A stretch of DNA of 32,973 bases, from NCBI GenBank assembly GCA_022841795.1, contig JALHQU010000058.1:1-32973 (forward strand), given 5' to 3'. The notes beneath the pieces are model-generated. The model worked only from the letters and a program-made list of their open reading frames with translations. It had not been told where the DNA came from and did no database searches. The DNA is from Fimbriiglobus sp. GTDB taxonomy: Bacteria > Planctomycetota > Planctomycetia > Gemmatales > Gemmataceae. Below are positions 21,877 through 30,534 of the stretch, piece by piece (positions within the stretch are counted from its first letter, which is position 1; each line of letters starts with the position of its first letter). Made by a program: the position numbers and the translations under genes.

Positions 21877-24711
21877 ATGCGCGGGAAGTTGTTCCTCCTC
21901 GCCGTCGTCTTCGCCGTCACCGTTCCGGCGGTCGCCCAGGACGTGCCCAAGTCCGCCGGCAAGGGCGTCACCTCGCCGAAGGAGTTCTTCGGGTTCGACA
22001 TGGGCGAGGACTACTGCCTGGCGAACTACAAGCAGTTCCAGGAGTACTGGAAGAAGATCGAGGGGCAGACCGACCGGCTGAAGGTGGTGAGCATCGGGAA
22101 GAGCGAAGACGGCCGCGACCAACTGATGGGCATCGTCACCTCGCCGGCCAACCACAAGAAACTGGACCGCTACCGGGAGATCGCCCGCAAGCTGGCCCGC
22201 GCCGAGGGCTTGTCGGCCGACGAGGCCCGCAAGCTGGCCGACGAGGGCAAGGCGGTGGTGTGGCTGGACGGCGGGCTGCACGCCAGCGAGTTGCTCGGCG
22301 CGCAGGCGCTGATCGAGAGCTGCTACCGGATGGTGACGGCCACCGACCCGGAATCGCTCCGCATCCTGGACGACGTGATCATCCTGTTCGTCCACTGCAA
22401 CCCGGACGGCATGGACCTGTGCGCCGACTGGTACATGCGGGAGAAGGACCCGAAGAAGCGATCGCAGACCAACCTGCCGAAGCTGTACGAGAAGTACGCC
22501 GGGCACGACAACAACCGCGACTCGTACGCCCAGAACCTGGCCGAGTCGCGGAACATGAACCGGGTGATGTACCGCGAGTGGTTCCCGCAGATCGTCATGG
22601 ACCACCACCAGACCGGGCCGGCCGGGGCGGTCATGTTCGTGCCCCCGTGCCGCGACCCGTTCAACTACAACCTGCACCCGCTGGTGGTGAACGGCATCGA
22701 GCGGGTGAGCGGGGCCATCGTCGAGCGGTCCATCGCCGAGGGCAAGCCGGGCGTCACCGTCCGCACCGGCGCGCGGTACTCGACGTGGTGGAACGGCGGG
22801 GTCTCCACCACCTGCATGTTCCACAACATGATCGGCATGTTCACCGAGACGATCGGCAGCCCGACCCCGTCCCGCGTGCCGCTGGTGGCGAACAAGCTGC
22901 TGCCCGGCAGCGACTACCTGACCCCGATCACCCCGCAGGAGTGGCACTTCCGCCAGTCGGTCGAGTACGTGGACACCTGCAACCGGGCGATCCTGGACTA
23001 CGCCTCGCGGAACCGCTCCCGCCTGCTGCACAACATCTGGGTGATGGGCAAGCACTCGATCGACCGCGGGAACCAGGATAGTTGGACGGTGACGCCGAAG
23101 ATGGTGGCGGCGGCCGGCGGGCGGACCGGCCCGACCGCGGGCGGGGCCGGCGTCGGAGCGCCGGGTGGCGGTTTCGGTGGTGGCGGTGGTGGTCAGGGCG
23201 GCGGGCGGCCGGCCGGCGACTTCGCCAAGTTCTTCCGCGATCCGGCCAAGCGGGACCCGCGGGGGTACATCCTGCCGGCCGACCAGCCCGACTTCCTCAC
23301 CGCCACCAAATTTGTGAACACCCTCATCGGCAACGGGCTGACCATCCACCGGGCGAAGGCCGAGTTCACCGCCGGCGGGAAGAAGTACCCGGCCGGGTCG
23401 TATGTGGTGAAGACCGCCCAGGCGTTCCGCGCGCACGTCCTGGACATGTTCGAGCCGCAGGACCACCCGGACGACTTCGCCGCCGGTTCCGCCACCCCCA
23501 CCGCCCCCTACGACATGGCCGGGTGGACGCTCGCCTTCCAGATGGGCGTGCGGTTCGACCGCATGCTGGACGGGTTCGACGGGCCGTTCGAGGAACTGAC
23601 GACGGAGGTGCCGCCCCCGCCGGCGAAGGTGACCGCGGACGACACCGCCGCCGGGTTCTTCCTGGACACGCGGATGAACGACTCGTTCCGGGCGGTCAAC
23701 CGGCTGCTGGCCGCGAAGGAGGAGGTGAAGCGGCTGCACAAGCCGTTCAAGGCCGGCGACACCACGCACCCGGCCGGCACGTTCTTCGTCGTCCGCAAGG
23801 ACACGACGCGGAAGCAACTGGATAAGCTCGCGGCCGAGCTGGGCACCCCGTTCACCGGCACGCCGACCGCCCCGAAGGACGAGGCGATCGCGCTGAAGCC
23901 GCTGAAAGTCGGCCTGTGGGATCGGTACGGCGGGTCGATGCCGTCCGGCTGGACGCGGCAACTGTTGGAGCGGTTCGAGTTCCCGTTCCAGGTGGTGTAC
24001 CCGCCGCAACTGGACCGCGGCGGCCTCCGCGAGATGTTCGACGTGCTGGTGTTCGTGGACGGTGCCATTCCGGGGCGTGCCGGTGCTGGCGGCGGTCGCC
24101 GCGGCGGTGGCGGAGGCGGAGGCGGTGGAGCAGGGGGGGATCGTGCGGACAATCTGCCCGAGGAGTTCCGCGGGATGCCCGGCAACGTGACCACCGACGT
24201 GACCATCCCGCGGCTGAAGGAGTTCCTGAACGACGGCGGCACGGTGCTCACCATCGGCTCGTCCACCGGCCTGGCGTCGCACCTCGGGCTGCCGCTCGGC
24301 GACCACCTGGCGACGAAGGACGCGGAGGGCAAAGAGAAGCCGCTCGGCCGGGACAAGTTCTATGTGCCGGGGTCGCTCGTCCGCGCCCGCACCGAGGCGG
24401 CCAGCCCGCTGGCGTGGGGGCTGGAGGAGCAGGTGGACATGATGTTCCTGTCCAGCCCGGTGTTCAAGCTGCCGGACGGGGAGGCGGCGAAGGGGCTGAC
24501 GCGGGTGGCGTGGTACGACGGCAAGACGCCGCTGCGGAGCGGGTGGGCGTGGGGGCAGGAGAACCTGGACGGCGGGGTGGCGGTGGCCGAGGCGAGTGTG
24601 GGCAAGGGGCGGCTGGTGCTGTGCGGCCCGCAGGTGCTGTTCCGCGGCCAGCCGCACGGCACGTTCAAGTTCCTGTTCAACGCCCTGGTCGGCCCCGGCC
24701 GGGCGGAGTGA
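21877..24711 (+). CDS. secreted M14-family zinc carboxypeptidase
   Basis: A 944-residue exported metallopeptidase. Residues 1-20 form a signal peptide (MRGKLFLLAVVFAVTVPAVA). The M14 domain covers about 45-390: zinc ligands H135 and E138 in DGGLHASELLG, the NPDG motif at 175-178, a histidine in MDHHQTGP (243/244) as third ligand, and the likely catalytic E324 in MFTETIGSP. The long C-terminal part (about 450-944) has no recognised catalytic motif; its GTVLTIGSSTGLASHLGLPL stretch resembles a glutamine-amidotransferase-like fold, which is inference. Two glycine-rich inserts (about 411-448 and 733-757) interrupt it and are probably flexible linkers. It likely digests peptides outside the cytoplasm. 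The start is supported by the signal peptide and by the promoter at 21809. Confidence 0.88.
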   Translation: MRGKLFLLAVVFAVTVPAVAQDVPKSAGKGVTSPKEFFGFDMGEDYCLANYKQFQEYWKKIEGQTDRLKVVSIGKSEDGRDQLMGIVTSPANHKKLDRYREIARKLARAEGLSADEARKLADEGKAVVWLDGGLHASELLGAQALIESCYRMVTATDPESLRILDDVIILFVHCNPDGMDLCADWYMREKDPKKRSQTNLPKLYEKYAGHDNNRDSYAQNLAESRNMNRVMYREWFPQIVMDHHQTGPAGAVMFVPPCRDPFNYNLHPLVVNGIERVSGAIVERSIAEGKPGVTVRTGARYSTWWNGGVSTTCMFHNMIGMFTETIGSPTPSRVPLVANKLLPGSDYLTPITPQEWHFRQSVEYVDTCNRAILDYASRNRSRLLHNIWVMGKHSIDRGNQDSWTVTPKMVAAAGGRTGPTAGGAGVGAPGGGFGGGGGGQGGGRPAGDFAKFFRDPAKRDPRGYILPADQPDFLTATKFVNTLIGNGLTIHRAKAEFTAGGKKYPAGSYVVKTAQAFRAHVLDMFEPQDHPDDFAAGSATPTAPYDMAGWTLAFQMGVRFDRMLDGFDGPFEELTTEVPPPPAKVTADDTAAGFFLDTRMNDSFRAVNRLLAAKEEVKRLHKPFKAGDTTHPAGTFFVVRKDTTRKQLDKLAAELGTPFTGTPTAPKDEAIALKPLKVGLWDRYGGSMPSGWTRQLLERFEFPFQVVYPPQLDRGGLREMFDVLVFVDGAIPGRAGAGGGRRGGGGGGGGGAGGDRADNLPEEFRGMPGNVTTDVTIPRLKEFLNDGGTVLTIGSSTGLASHLGLPLGDHLATKDAEGKEKPLGRDKFYVPGSLVRARTEAASPLAWGLEEQVDMMFLSSPVFKLPDGEAAKGLTRVAWYDGKTPLRSGWAWGQENLDGGVAVAEASVGKGRLVLCGPQVLFRGQPHGTFKFLFNALVGPGRAE

Positions 24712-24721
24712 CGGCGGGTGG

Positions 24722-24748
24722 TGGTACAATGAGGGTGTGGCCGGAGGA
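24722..24748 (+). promoter_or_regulatory. extended -10 promoter and Shine-Dalgarno site of the toxin-antitoxin pair
   Basis: TGGTACAAT (24722-24730) is an extended -10 element (TG, one base, then TACAAT) with no good -35 box. GGAGGAG at 24742-24748 lies 6 bases before GTG 24755. The module thus has its own promoter 11 bases after the peptidase stop codon. Confidence 0.5.
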
Positions 24749-24754
24749 GTAACC

Positions 24755-24988
24755 GTGACACTCACCGTGGAAGAGGCTCAGGCCCGGCTGTCGGACGTGC
24801 TCCGCGGGCTGTCGCCGGGCGACGAGGTGGTCATTACCGACGCCGGCAAGCCGGTGGCGACGCTGACCGCCCCGCCGCCCCCGCCGCCCCCGCACCGCCC
24901 CGGTCCGGGGCTGCTGAAGGGGCAGATCGTGTACATGGCCCCGGATTTCGACGCTCCGCTGGACGACCTGAGCGGGTACGCGCCGTGA
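24755..24988 (+). CDS. type II antitoxin, Phd/YefM-like (VapB partner)
   Basis: The 77-residue product begins MTLTVEEAQARLSDVLRGLSPGDEVVITDAGKPVATLTAP, the Phd/YefM fold that binds DNA as a dimer and represses its own operon. The proline run and C-terminal tail (GLLKGQIVYMAPDFDAPLDD) are typical of the part that wraps the toxin. The GTG start at 24755 is fixed by GGAGGAG 6 bases upstream; longer open frames have no family-like sequence. It overlaps the toxin gene by four bases (GTGA), the translationally coupled arrangement usual for these pairs. Family and role are confident; autoregulation is by family knowledge. Confidence 0.9.
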   Translation: MTLTVEEAQARLSDVLRGLSPGDEVVITDAGKPVATLTAPPPPPPPHRPGPGLLKGQIVYMAPDFDAPLDDLSGYAP

Positions 24989-25380
24989 ACCTGCTGCTCG
25001 ACACCCACACCTTCCTCTGGCACGCCGACGGCGACCCGCAGCTGAGCCGGCACGTGGCGACGCTGCTCACCGACCCGGCGAACGACCTGTTCCTGAGCGT
25101 GGCGTCGGTGTGGGAAATCGCCATCAAGGTGAACGTCGGCAAGCTGAAGCTGTCCACCCCGTACCCGGCGTATGTAGCCGACGCCGTCCGCGGGTACGGG
25201 CTGACGGTGCTGCCGATCACCCTGGACGACTGCGAGCGGTACACCCACCTGCCGTTCCCGCTGACCAACCACCGCGACCCGTTCGACCGGATGCTCGTCG
25301 CCCAATCACTCCGGCTGGGGTTCCCGGTGGTCGGCGCGGACGCCAACTTCGACGCCTACGGCGTCACCCGCCTGTGGTGA
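24985..25380 (+). CDS. vapC: VapC-like PIN-domain ribonuclease toxin
   Basis: The 131-residue protein is a PIN-domain RNase of the VapC group. The acidic metal-binding residues are D6 (LLLDTHTFLW), E44 (SVWEIAIK), D98 or D101 (HRDPFDRMLVAQSL) and D119/D123 (GADANFDAYG). The WEIAIKVNVGKLKL and NHRDPFDRML blocks are characteristic of the subgroup paired with Phd-type antitoxins. It should cleave RNA and be neutralised by the antitoxin encoded immediately upstream, with a GTGA overlap. All catalytic residues are present, so the toxin looks active. The target RNA cannot be told from sequence. Confidence 0.93.
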   Translation: MNLLLDTHTFLWHADGDPQLSRHVATLLTDPANDLFLSVASVWEIAIKVNVGKLKLSTPYPAYVADAVRGYGLTVLPITLDDCERYTHLPFPLTNHRDPFDRMLVAQSLRLGFPVVGADANFDAYGVTRLW

Positions 25381-25421
25381 ACGGGAGGGCATCTGCCTCC
25401 CCGGCCGGGTAGACTGAGGGC

Positions 25422-26183
25422 GTGAGCGACGACCCCGCGATGACCTGTACGCCGCACCCGCCGCCCGCGGCGGACGGCTCGCCCCGTTCGTTCGATCCGG
25501 CGTGGCGGACGGAGACGGTGTCGGCGCTGGCGACGGGGATCGAGGCGGAGCGGGCGTTCGACCGGCTGCCCATCCTGGCAGACGCGCTGGAGGAGGCCGG
25601 GTGCGACGACGAGTTGCTGCTCCGCCATTGTCGTGAGTGCGACCAACACGAGGCGGGCTGCTGGGTCATCGCCCTGACCCTGGATCTGCCCTCGGGAGCA
25701 ATGACTCAGGAGCAAATCGAGGCGATCAACGAGCTAATCGCGGCGCGTGAGCAGTTGCGAATCGCACAAGAACAAGCCAGTCGGGGGGCCGGTCGGTATC
25801 TGGTCTGGGCGATCGTGATTGGGGCGCTGGTTGCCATCCTGAAAGTGGTCGGCTCCAACGTCGGGAAAAAACAGGATCCGCCGCCCGCCGTGCAAGTCCC
25901 GCCGGACTTCCTCGCCGGCTACAAACAGGACATGGAGAAAGACGCCAAGCGGCTGAGCGAGTTGGTGGACGAGGGTCGAAAAATAATGGACACGGAGCCG
26001 CTCGACGTGCGAGCCTTCGAGAAGAATCAGGACGAATACGAAGAGGTCTACACGCGCATCCGGTCCAGAAGCCTATTGCTCGGCGTCACCATGCCCGAGC
26101 CACCCCCTAAAGTGAAGATCCCGGACATCCTCCGGAACAACCCGGGTCCGAAGCAAAAACAGCCCGGCAAAAAGGACGAGTAA
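25422..26183 (+). CDS. membrane-anchored protein with a Gemmataceae-type N-terminal region, function unknown
   Basis: The 253-residue protein has an N-terminal block (WRTETVSALATGIEAERAFD, then RLPILADALEEAGCDDELLLRHC and GCWVIALTLDL) that I associate with a motif recurring at the ends of unrelated Gemmata proteins; its role is unknown. A polar helical stretch (about 95-120) precedes one membrane segment at 126-144 (YLVWAIVIGALVAILKVVG). The rest is a charged, lysine-rich, probably helical tail (about 150-253) with proline clusters. No catalytic motif is seen. The start is GTG 25422; ATG 25440 is an alternative. It follows the VapC gene by 41 bases in the same direction but has its own TAGACT box just upstream, so membership of that operon is unproven. 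Confidence 0.72.
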   Translation: MSDDPAMTCTPHPPPAADGSPRSFDPAWRTETVSALATGIEAERAFDRLPILADALEEAGCDDELLLRHCRECDQHEAGCWVIALTLDLPSGAMTQEQIEAINELIAAREQLRIAQEQASRGAGRYLVWAIVIGALVAILKVVGSNVGKKQDPPPAVQVPPDFLAGYKQDMEKDAKRLSELVDEGRKIMDTEPLDVRAFEKNQDEYEEVYTRIRSRSLLLGVTMPEPPPKVKIPDILRNNPGPKQKQPGKKDE

Positions 26184-26358
26184 CTATTCGGATCGTTCGT
26201 CACCCGCCGGCTCCATATCCTGCAACGACACGCTCGTCTGACCAGCCAGCACGGCTGCGATCCCGTTCACATCTTCGGCGCGCCGACGCCAAGATTCTTG
26301 GTTCAACGAATGCGGTCGTCTAAGACTTGGCACTCGCAACCAAGATCCGATTCCGTAT

Positions 26359-26374
26359 CTCTAAGACCTTAGAG
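26359..26374 (+). promoter_or_regulatory. palindrome that could be an operator of the downstream HTH-like gene
   Basis: CTCTAAGACCTTAGAG has 7-bp arms and a 2-bp spacer. It lies 38 bases before the GTG start at 26413 in a locally AT-richer stretch. Autoregulation by the encoded protein is a guess from position. Confidence 0.3.
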
Positions 26375-26412
26375 TCGATTTCGTTGCCCACACCACCTGT
26401 TGGAGTTAACCT

Positions 26413-26745
26413 GTGACCAAGAAAGATGCGGCCGAGAACGGGAAATCCGTCAACCGCTCGCAGGCCATCCGCGACGTGTTCGCCGCCGACCCGAAGGCGG
26501 ACTCCAAGACGGTCATCGCCCGCCTGGCCGAGAAAGGGGTGAAGGTGTCCCCCACCATGGTGTACTACGTCCGCAGCAAGCTCGGGCAGGCGAAGCGGCG
26601 GGCGCGGCGGGAGCGGGTGGCCGAGTCGTCCCGGCTCACCGCCTCCAAGAACCCGATCGAGCTGGTGCTGCGGGTGAAGGACCTGGCCCGCGAGGTCGGC
26701 GGCATCAAGCACCTGAAACAGCTCGTGGACCTGCTCGCCGAGTAA
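26413..26745 (+). CDS. small putative DNA-binding protein (planctomycete HTH-like)
   Basis: This 110-residue basic protein contains NRSQAIRDVFAADPKADSKT, then VIARLAEKGVKVSPTMVYYVRSKLGQAKRR, the pattern of a small helix-turn-helix module common in planctomycete proteins of unknown role. The C-terminal half (NPIELVLRVKDLAREVGGIK) is helical and may dimerise. A role in transcription control is inference. The start is GTG 26413, with GGAG 7 bases upstream (26402-26405). The 229-base gap before it holds one palindrome (26359-26374) and no gene. It is convergent with the monooxygenase gene 22 bases away. Confidence 0.8.
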   Translation: MTKKDAAENGKSVNRSQAIRDVFAADPKADSKTVIARLAEKGVKVSPTMVYYVRSKLGQAKRRARRERVAESSRLTASKNPIELVLRVKDLAREVGGIKHLKQLVDLLAE

Positions 26746-26758
26746 ACCTGATTGGGGT

Positions 26759-26777
26759 CGGCGGGGTCAGCCCGCCG
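26759..26777. terminator. GC hairpin at convergent gene ends
   Basis: CGGCGGG and CCCGCCG form a 7-bp stem with a 5-nt loop. It overlaps the stop codon of the minus-strand monooxygenase gene and follows the HTH-like gene by 14 bases. There is no T-run. Confidence 0.35.
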
Positions 26778-27078
26778 GCTCCAGCACTTGCAACGACACC
26801 CCTTTCACCAGCCCGCCCACCCGCGTCCGGTACTCGCCCATGTGCGGGGCGGTCAGGTGCGCTTGCAGGTGCGCCAGGCTCTCCCACTTCTCGATCACCA
26901 CCACCGTGTCCGGCCGCACCGCGGCTTGCACCGGGATCGGCGTCGGGGTGTCCACGGCGGCGCCGTACTCGATGCACCCGGCCTCGGCCCGCACCTGCGG
27001 CGTCACCCAGGCGAGGTGGGGAAGGAACTCGGCCCGCTTGCCGGGCTGGAGGTCGATGGTGGCGAGGACGTGGATCAT
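26767..27078 (-). CDS. antibiotic biosynthesis monooxygenase (ABM)-domain protein
   Basis: The 103-residue protein has the ferredoxin-like ABM fold seen in YgiN-type quinol monooxygenases: MIHVLATIDLQPGKRAEFLP at the start, then RAEAGCIEYG, VVVIEKWESLAHLQAHLTAP and a closing strand. The EKWxSxxxLxxHxxxPH motif is clear. Such proteins work as small dimers without cofactor, oxidising aromatic compounds or protecting against quinones; the substrate here is unknown. The ATG at 27078 has GAGG upstream on the minus strand. It is divergent from the large haem/propeller gene, with a family D palindrome between them. Confidence 0.9.
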   Translation of the reverse strand: MIHVLATIDLQPGKRAEFLPHLAWVTPQVRAEAGCIEYGAAVDTPTPIPVQAAVRPDTVVVIEKWESLAHLQAHLTAPHMGEYRTRVGGLVKGVSLQVLEPAG

Positions 27079-27093
27079 GAGAAACCTCGGTGT

Positions 27094-27146
27094 TCTTCGC
27101 CGCGACCCGCGGGAGCGGAACCCGCTCCCGCGGGTCGCGGCGAAGA
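27094..27146. repeat. family D palindrome (25-bp arms, 3-nt loop)
   Basis: The arms 27094-27118 and 27122-27146 (TCTTCGCCGCGACCCGCGGG) are perfect complements. It differs from the 7871 copy by CCC for CCT, matched by GGG for AGG in the other arm, and its loop has shrunk to AAC. Confidence 0.9.
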
Positions 27147-27177
27147 TTGGAGGGCAGGGGGAAATCGGGTTTCGTTA

Positions 27178-27186
27178 TGGTATGCT
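27178..27186 (+). promoter_or_regulatory. extended -10 promoter of the PVC haem protein gene
   Basis: TGGTATGCT (TG, one base, TATGCT) ends 36 bases before the ATG at 27223, with no good -35 box. It has the same TGG-TAnnnT form as the element before the toxin-antitoxin pair. Confidence 0.35.
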
Positions 27187-27222
27187 GATTCTCCCCACCG
27201 CCCTTTCGCGTTCCGGTGTCTC

Positions 27223-30200
27223 ATGCCGCATCGCCTGTCTCTGCTCGTCCTCGTCGCTCTGATTCCAGCGGTCGTCGCCCAGCCCGAGCCGGTGAAGCAG
27301 CCCGACCTGCCGGACGGCAAGGACAAGGCGCGGAAGCAGATGGCCGCGTTCAAACTGCCACCGGGGATGAAGGCGGAGTTGTTCGCCGCCGAGCCGATGC
27401 TGGCGTCGCCGGTCGCCATCAGCGTGGACGAGAAGGGGCGGGTGTTCGTGGCCGAGGAGTACCGGCTGGGGCAGGGGGCGGCGGAGAACCGCGACAACCC
27501 GGCGTTCAAGTTCACCTTCTTCCTGGACGACGACCTGCAAATCCGCACCCTCGACGACCGGCTGAAGGCGTACCGCAAGTGGGCGGACAAGCTGCCCGGC
27601 GGGTTCGACTACTTCACCAAGCATGCCGACCAGGTGCGGCGATTAGAGGACACCACCGGCAAGGGGTACGCGGACAAGAGCAGCGTGTTCGCCGGCGGGT
27701 TCAACCAGCCGCTCGACGGCCTCATGGCCGGGGTGATGGCGTGGAACGGCAGCGTGTACGTCACCAACATTCCCAGCCTGTGGCGGATCAAGGACAACGA
27801 AGACGGCACGGCCGGCAAGCGGGAGGAACTGCTGACGGGGTTCGGGGTGAACATCGCGTTCTACGGGCACGACCTGCACGGGCTGACCGTCGGGCCGGAC
27901 GGGCGGCTGTACTTCAGCGTCGGCGACCGCGGGTTCAACGTGAAGAGCAAGGAGGGGCGGCAGTTCGAGGGGCCGCGGAACGGGGCCGTGTTCCGCTGCG
28001 ACCCGGACGGGCGGAACTTCGAGGTGGTGCACCGCGGGCTGCGGAACCCGCAGGAGCTGGCGTTCGACCAGTTCGGCAACCTGTTCGCCGACGACAACAA
28101 CTGCGACAAGGGCGACCACGGGCGGCTGGTGTACGTGTGCGACGGCGGGGACAGCGGGTGGAACATGGCGTACCAGACCATCCCCGACCCGTATTTAACC
28201 GGCCCGTGGCACGCCGAGCGGATGTGGCACCTGCCGCACGCCGGCCAGCCGGCGTGGATCGTGCCGTGCGTGGGCGGCATCGGCACCGGGCCGAGCGGGT
28301 TCCTGTTCACCAGCGGCACGAGCCTGCCCGAGCGGTACAAGAACTCGTTCATCATGTGCAACTATACTGGCGACGGCGGCTTGGAGGCGTGGAAGGTGAA
28401 GCCGCAGGGCGCCGGGTTCGAGATCGTCGATTACCACGACTTCCTCAAGCCGATCCGGGCGACGGACGCCGAGTTCGGGCCGGACGGCAAGCTGTACGTG
28501 TCCGACTTCGTGGACCTGAAGTGGGACGGCGGCAGCGCCGGCGGGCGGATCTACACCGTGTTCGACCCGGCGAAGCTGGCCGACCCGGTGGTGACGCAGG
28601 CGAAGGATCTGTTCGCCGAGGGGTTCGCCAAACGCAAGCCGGCCGAGCTGGCGAAGTTGCTCGAACACCCCGACTACCGGGTGCGGCAGCGGGCGCAGTT
28701 CGCCCTCGCCGAGAAGAAGGAGGCGGACACACTGGCGAAGGCGGCGAAGGGGAACGCGAACCAACTCGCCCGGCTGCACGGCATGTGGGGGCTGTGGCAG
28801 ATGAGCCGCAAAGACCTGACCGTGCTGAAGGCGGTGGCCGAACTGCTGACGGACGCCGACCCCGAGGTGCGGGCGCAGGCGGCGAAGATCTGCGGCGACC
28901 GCCGGCACGCCGACGCCGTGCCCCAACTGCTGAATCTGCTCGACGACGCCAGCCCGCGGGTGAAGTATTTCGCCGCCCAGGCGCTCGGCCAACTCAAGCA
29001 CAAGCCGGCGGCCGAACCGCTGTTCTTCCTGGCGAAATCCGTTGGGGAGGCCGACCCGTTCCTGCGACATGCGGCCGTCACCGCCCTGGCCCGGCTGAAC
29101 GACCCGGACGCGGTACACCGCCGGGCGACCGACCCGTCGGCGGCGGTGCGGCTGGCGGCGGTGCTGGCCCAGCGGAAGCTCGGTGACAAGCGGGTGTCGC
29201 AGTTCCTGACCGACGCCGACCTGACCGTTCGGACGGAAGCGGCACGGGCGGTCCACGACCTGCCACTGGAGAGCGAGTACCCGAAGCTGGCGGCGGCGCT
29301 GGCCGACACGAACACGGGCAAGTCCGACCCGCTCGCGCGGCGAGCGGTCCACGCCGCGTACCGGCTGGGCGGGGCGGAACAGGCGAAGGCGGTCTTCGGC
29401 GTGGTGGTGAACCCGGCGTACTCCCCGCCGGTGCGGGGTGAGGCGCTGGCGTGCCTGCGGGACTGGGCCGAACCAGGCAACCGCGACCGCGTCACCGGGT
29501 TCTGGCGACCGCTGGCGAAGCGGGACGGGAAGGACGTGGCGGCGATCGTCGAGGCCGGGCTGAACGACCTGCTGTCGAACACGTCCGGCCGGCTGCAGAC
29601 CGACGCCGTCGGGCTGATCTCGAAGCTCGGGGTGAAGGCGGACGAGGACCAGTTCGCGGCGTGGGCGGCGGACGGGTCGAAGGAGGTGAACCTGCGGGCG
29701 GCGGCGCTGCGACTGCTGGCCGATCGCAAGTCGGCGAAGTTCGAGGCGGCGTACACCACCGCGGTGAAGGACTCTTCCCCGCTCCTCCGCGCCGCCGCCC
29801 GCGACCGGCTGGCCGACGTGGACCCGGCGAAGGCGGTCGAGCCGCTGGTGAAGGTGCTGAACGACGAGGCCGCCCCGACCGCCGAGCGGCAGCGGGCCGT
29901 CGCCACCCTCAGCCGGCTGAAGGGGGCGACCACCGAACTGGACAACTGGGCGGAGAAACTGGTGGCGGGGAAGGTGCCGGCCGAACTGGCGGTGGACGTA
30001 TGGGACGTGCTGAAAGAGTCGAAGTTCGAGAAGTGGAAGCAACTCGGCAAGCGGTACGAGGCGAAGCTGCCGGCCGACCCGGTCGGGCGGTTCGCCGTCA
30101 GCCGTACCGGCGGCGACGCCGAGCGGGGCCGGGACATCTTCTTCAACCACACGGCGGCGCAGTGCGTGCGGTGCCACAAGATCGACGGCAGCGGCGGGGT

Positions 30201-30534
30201 GGCCGGGCCGGAACTGACCGGGCTGGTGAAGCGGTACCCGGACAAGACGCGGGACCACCTCCTCGAATCGCTGGTGAAGCCGAGCGCCAAGATCGCCCCC
30301 GGCTACGCCGCCATCACCCTCACCCTGTTGGACGGCCAGGTGGTCGCCGGCACGCTGGTGAAGGAGGACCAGGGGAACTACGAGGTGAAGACGGCGGACG
30401 GCAAGACGGTGGGCGTGAAGGCGGCGGACATCGACACCAGGACCAGCCCGGTGAGCGCTATGCCGGCGGTGGACAAGGCGCTCACCCACCGCGAGGTGCG
30501 GGATCTGATCGAGTACCTGATGACGCTGAAGTAG
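27223..30534 (+). CDS. PVC-type haem-binding CxxCH protein with beta-propeller and HEAT repeats
   Basis: A large exported protein of 1103 residues, typical of Planctomycetes and Verrucomicrobia. Residues 1-20 form a signal peptide (MPHRLSLLVLVALIPAVVAQ). Residues about 45-440 match the 'membrane-bound dehydrogenase' propeller domain (TIGR02604 type): LPPGMKAELFAAEPMLASPV, GPDGRLYFSVGDRG and GLRNPQELAFDQFGNLFADD. About 465-900 are HEAT repeats (DADPEVRAQAAKICGDRRHA, DASPRVKYFAAQALGQLKHK). A c-type cytochrome motif C981-VRC-H985 lies in the C-terminal haem domain (TIGR02603 type), with haem attached covalently outside the cytoplasm. The likely role is extracytoplasmic oxidation of a sugar or other organic substrate; the substrate is unknown. 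The start is the ATG opening the signal peptide. Its 3' end overlaps the convergent acyltransferase gene by 53 bases. Confidence 0.93.
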   Translation: MPHRLSLLVLVALIPAVVAQPEPVKQPDLPDGKDKARKQMAAFKLPPGMKAELFAAEPMLASPVAISVDEKGRVFVAEEYRLGQGAAENRDNPAFKFTFFLDDDLQIRTLDDRLKAYRKWADKLPGGFDYFTKHADQVRRLEDTTGKGYADKSSVFAGGFNQPLDGLMAGVMAWNGSVYVTNIPSLWRIKDNEDGTAGKREELLTGFGVNIAFYGHDLHGLTVGPDGRLYFSVGDRGFNVKSKEGRQFEGPRNGAVFRCDPDGRNFEVVHRGLRNPQELAFDQFGNLFADDNNCDKGDHGRLVYVCDGGDSGWNMAYQTIPDPYLTGPWHAERMWHLPHAGQPAWIVPCVGGIGTGPSGFLFTSGTSLPERYKNSFIMCNYTGDGGLEAWKVKPQGAGFEIVDYHDFLKPIRATDAEFGPDGKLYVSDFVDLKWDGGSAGGRIYTVFDPAKLADPVVTQAKDLFAEGFAKRKPAELAKLLEHPDYRVRQRAQFALAEKKEADTLAKAAKGNANQLARLHGMWGLWQMSRKDLTVLKAVAELLTDADPEVRAQAAKICGDRRHADAVPQLLNLLDDASPRVKYFAAQALGQLKHKPAAEPLFFLAKSVGEADPFLRHAAVTALARLNDPDAVHRRATDPSAAVRLAAVLAQRKLGDKRVSQFLTDADLTVRTEAARAVHDLPLESEYPKLAAALADTNTGKSDPLARRAVHAAYRLGGAEQAKAVFGVVVNPAYSPPVRGEALACLRDWAEPGNRDRVTGFWRPLAKRDGKDVAAIVEAGLNDLLSNTSGRLQTDAVGLISKLGVKADEDQFAAWAADGSKEVNLRAAALRLLADRKSAKFEAAYTTAVKDSSPLLRAAARDRLADVDPAKAVEPLVKVLNDEAAPTAERQRAVATLSRLKGATTELDNWAEKLVAGKVPAELAVDVWDVLKESKFEKWKQLGKRYEAKLPADPVGRFAVSRTGGDAERGRDIFFNHTAAQCVRCHKIDGSGGVAGPELTGLVKRYPDKTRDHLLESLVKPSAKIAPGYAAITLTLLDGQVVAGTLVKEDQGNYEVKTADGKTVGVKAADIDTRTSPVSAMPAVDKALTHREVRDLIEYLMTLK

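Noticed and set aside
20500-24765. 1421-codon open frame antisense to the methyltransferase-like and M14 peptidase genes
   Set aside because: It runs through repeats and two well-supported plus-strand genes, and has no recognisable motif.
26752-27222. Upstream extension of the haem/propeller protein
   Set aside because: It lies antisense to the monooxygenase gene and crosses a palindrome; the signal peptide starts at 27223.
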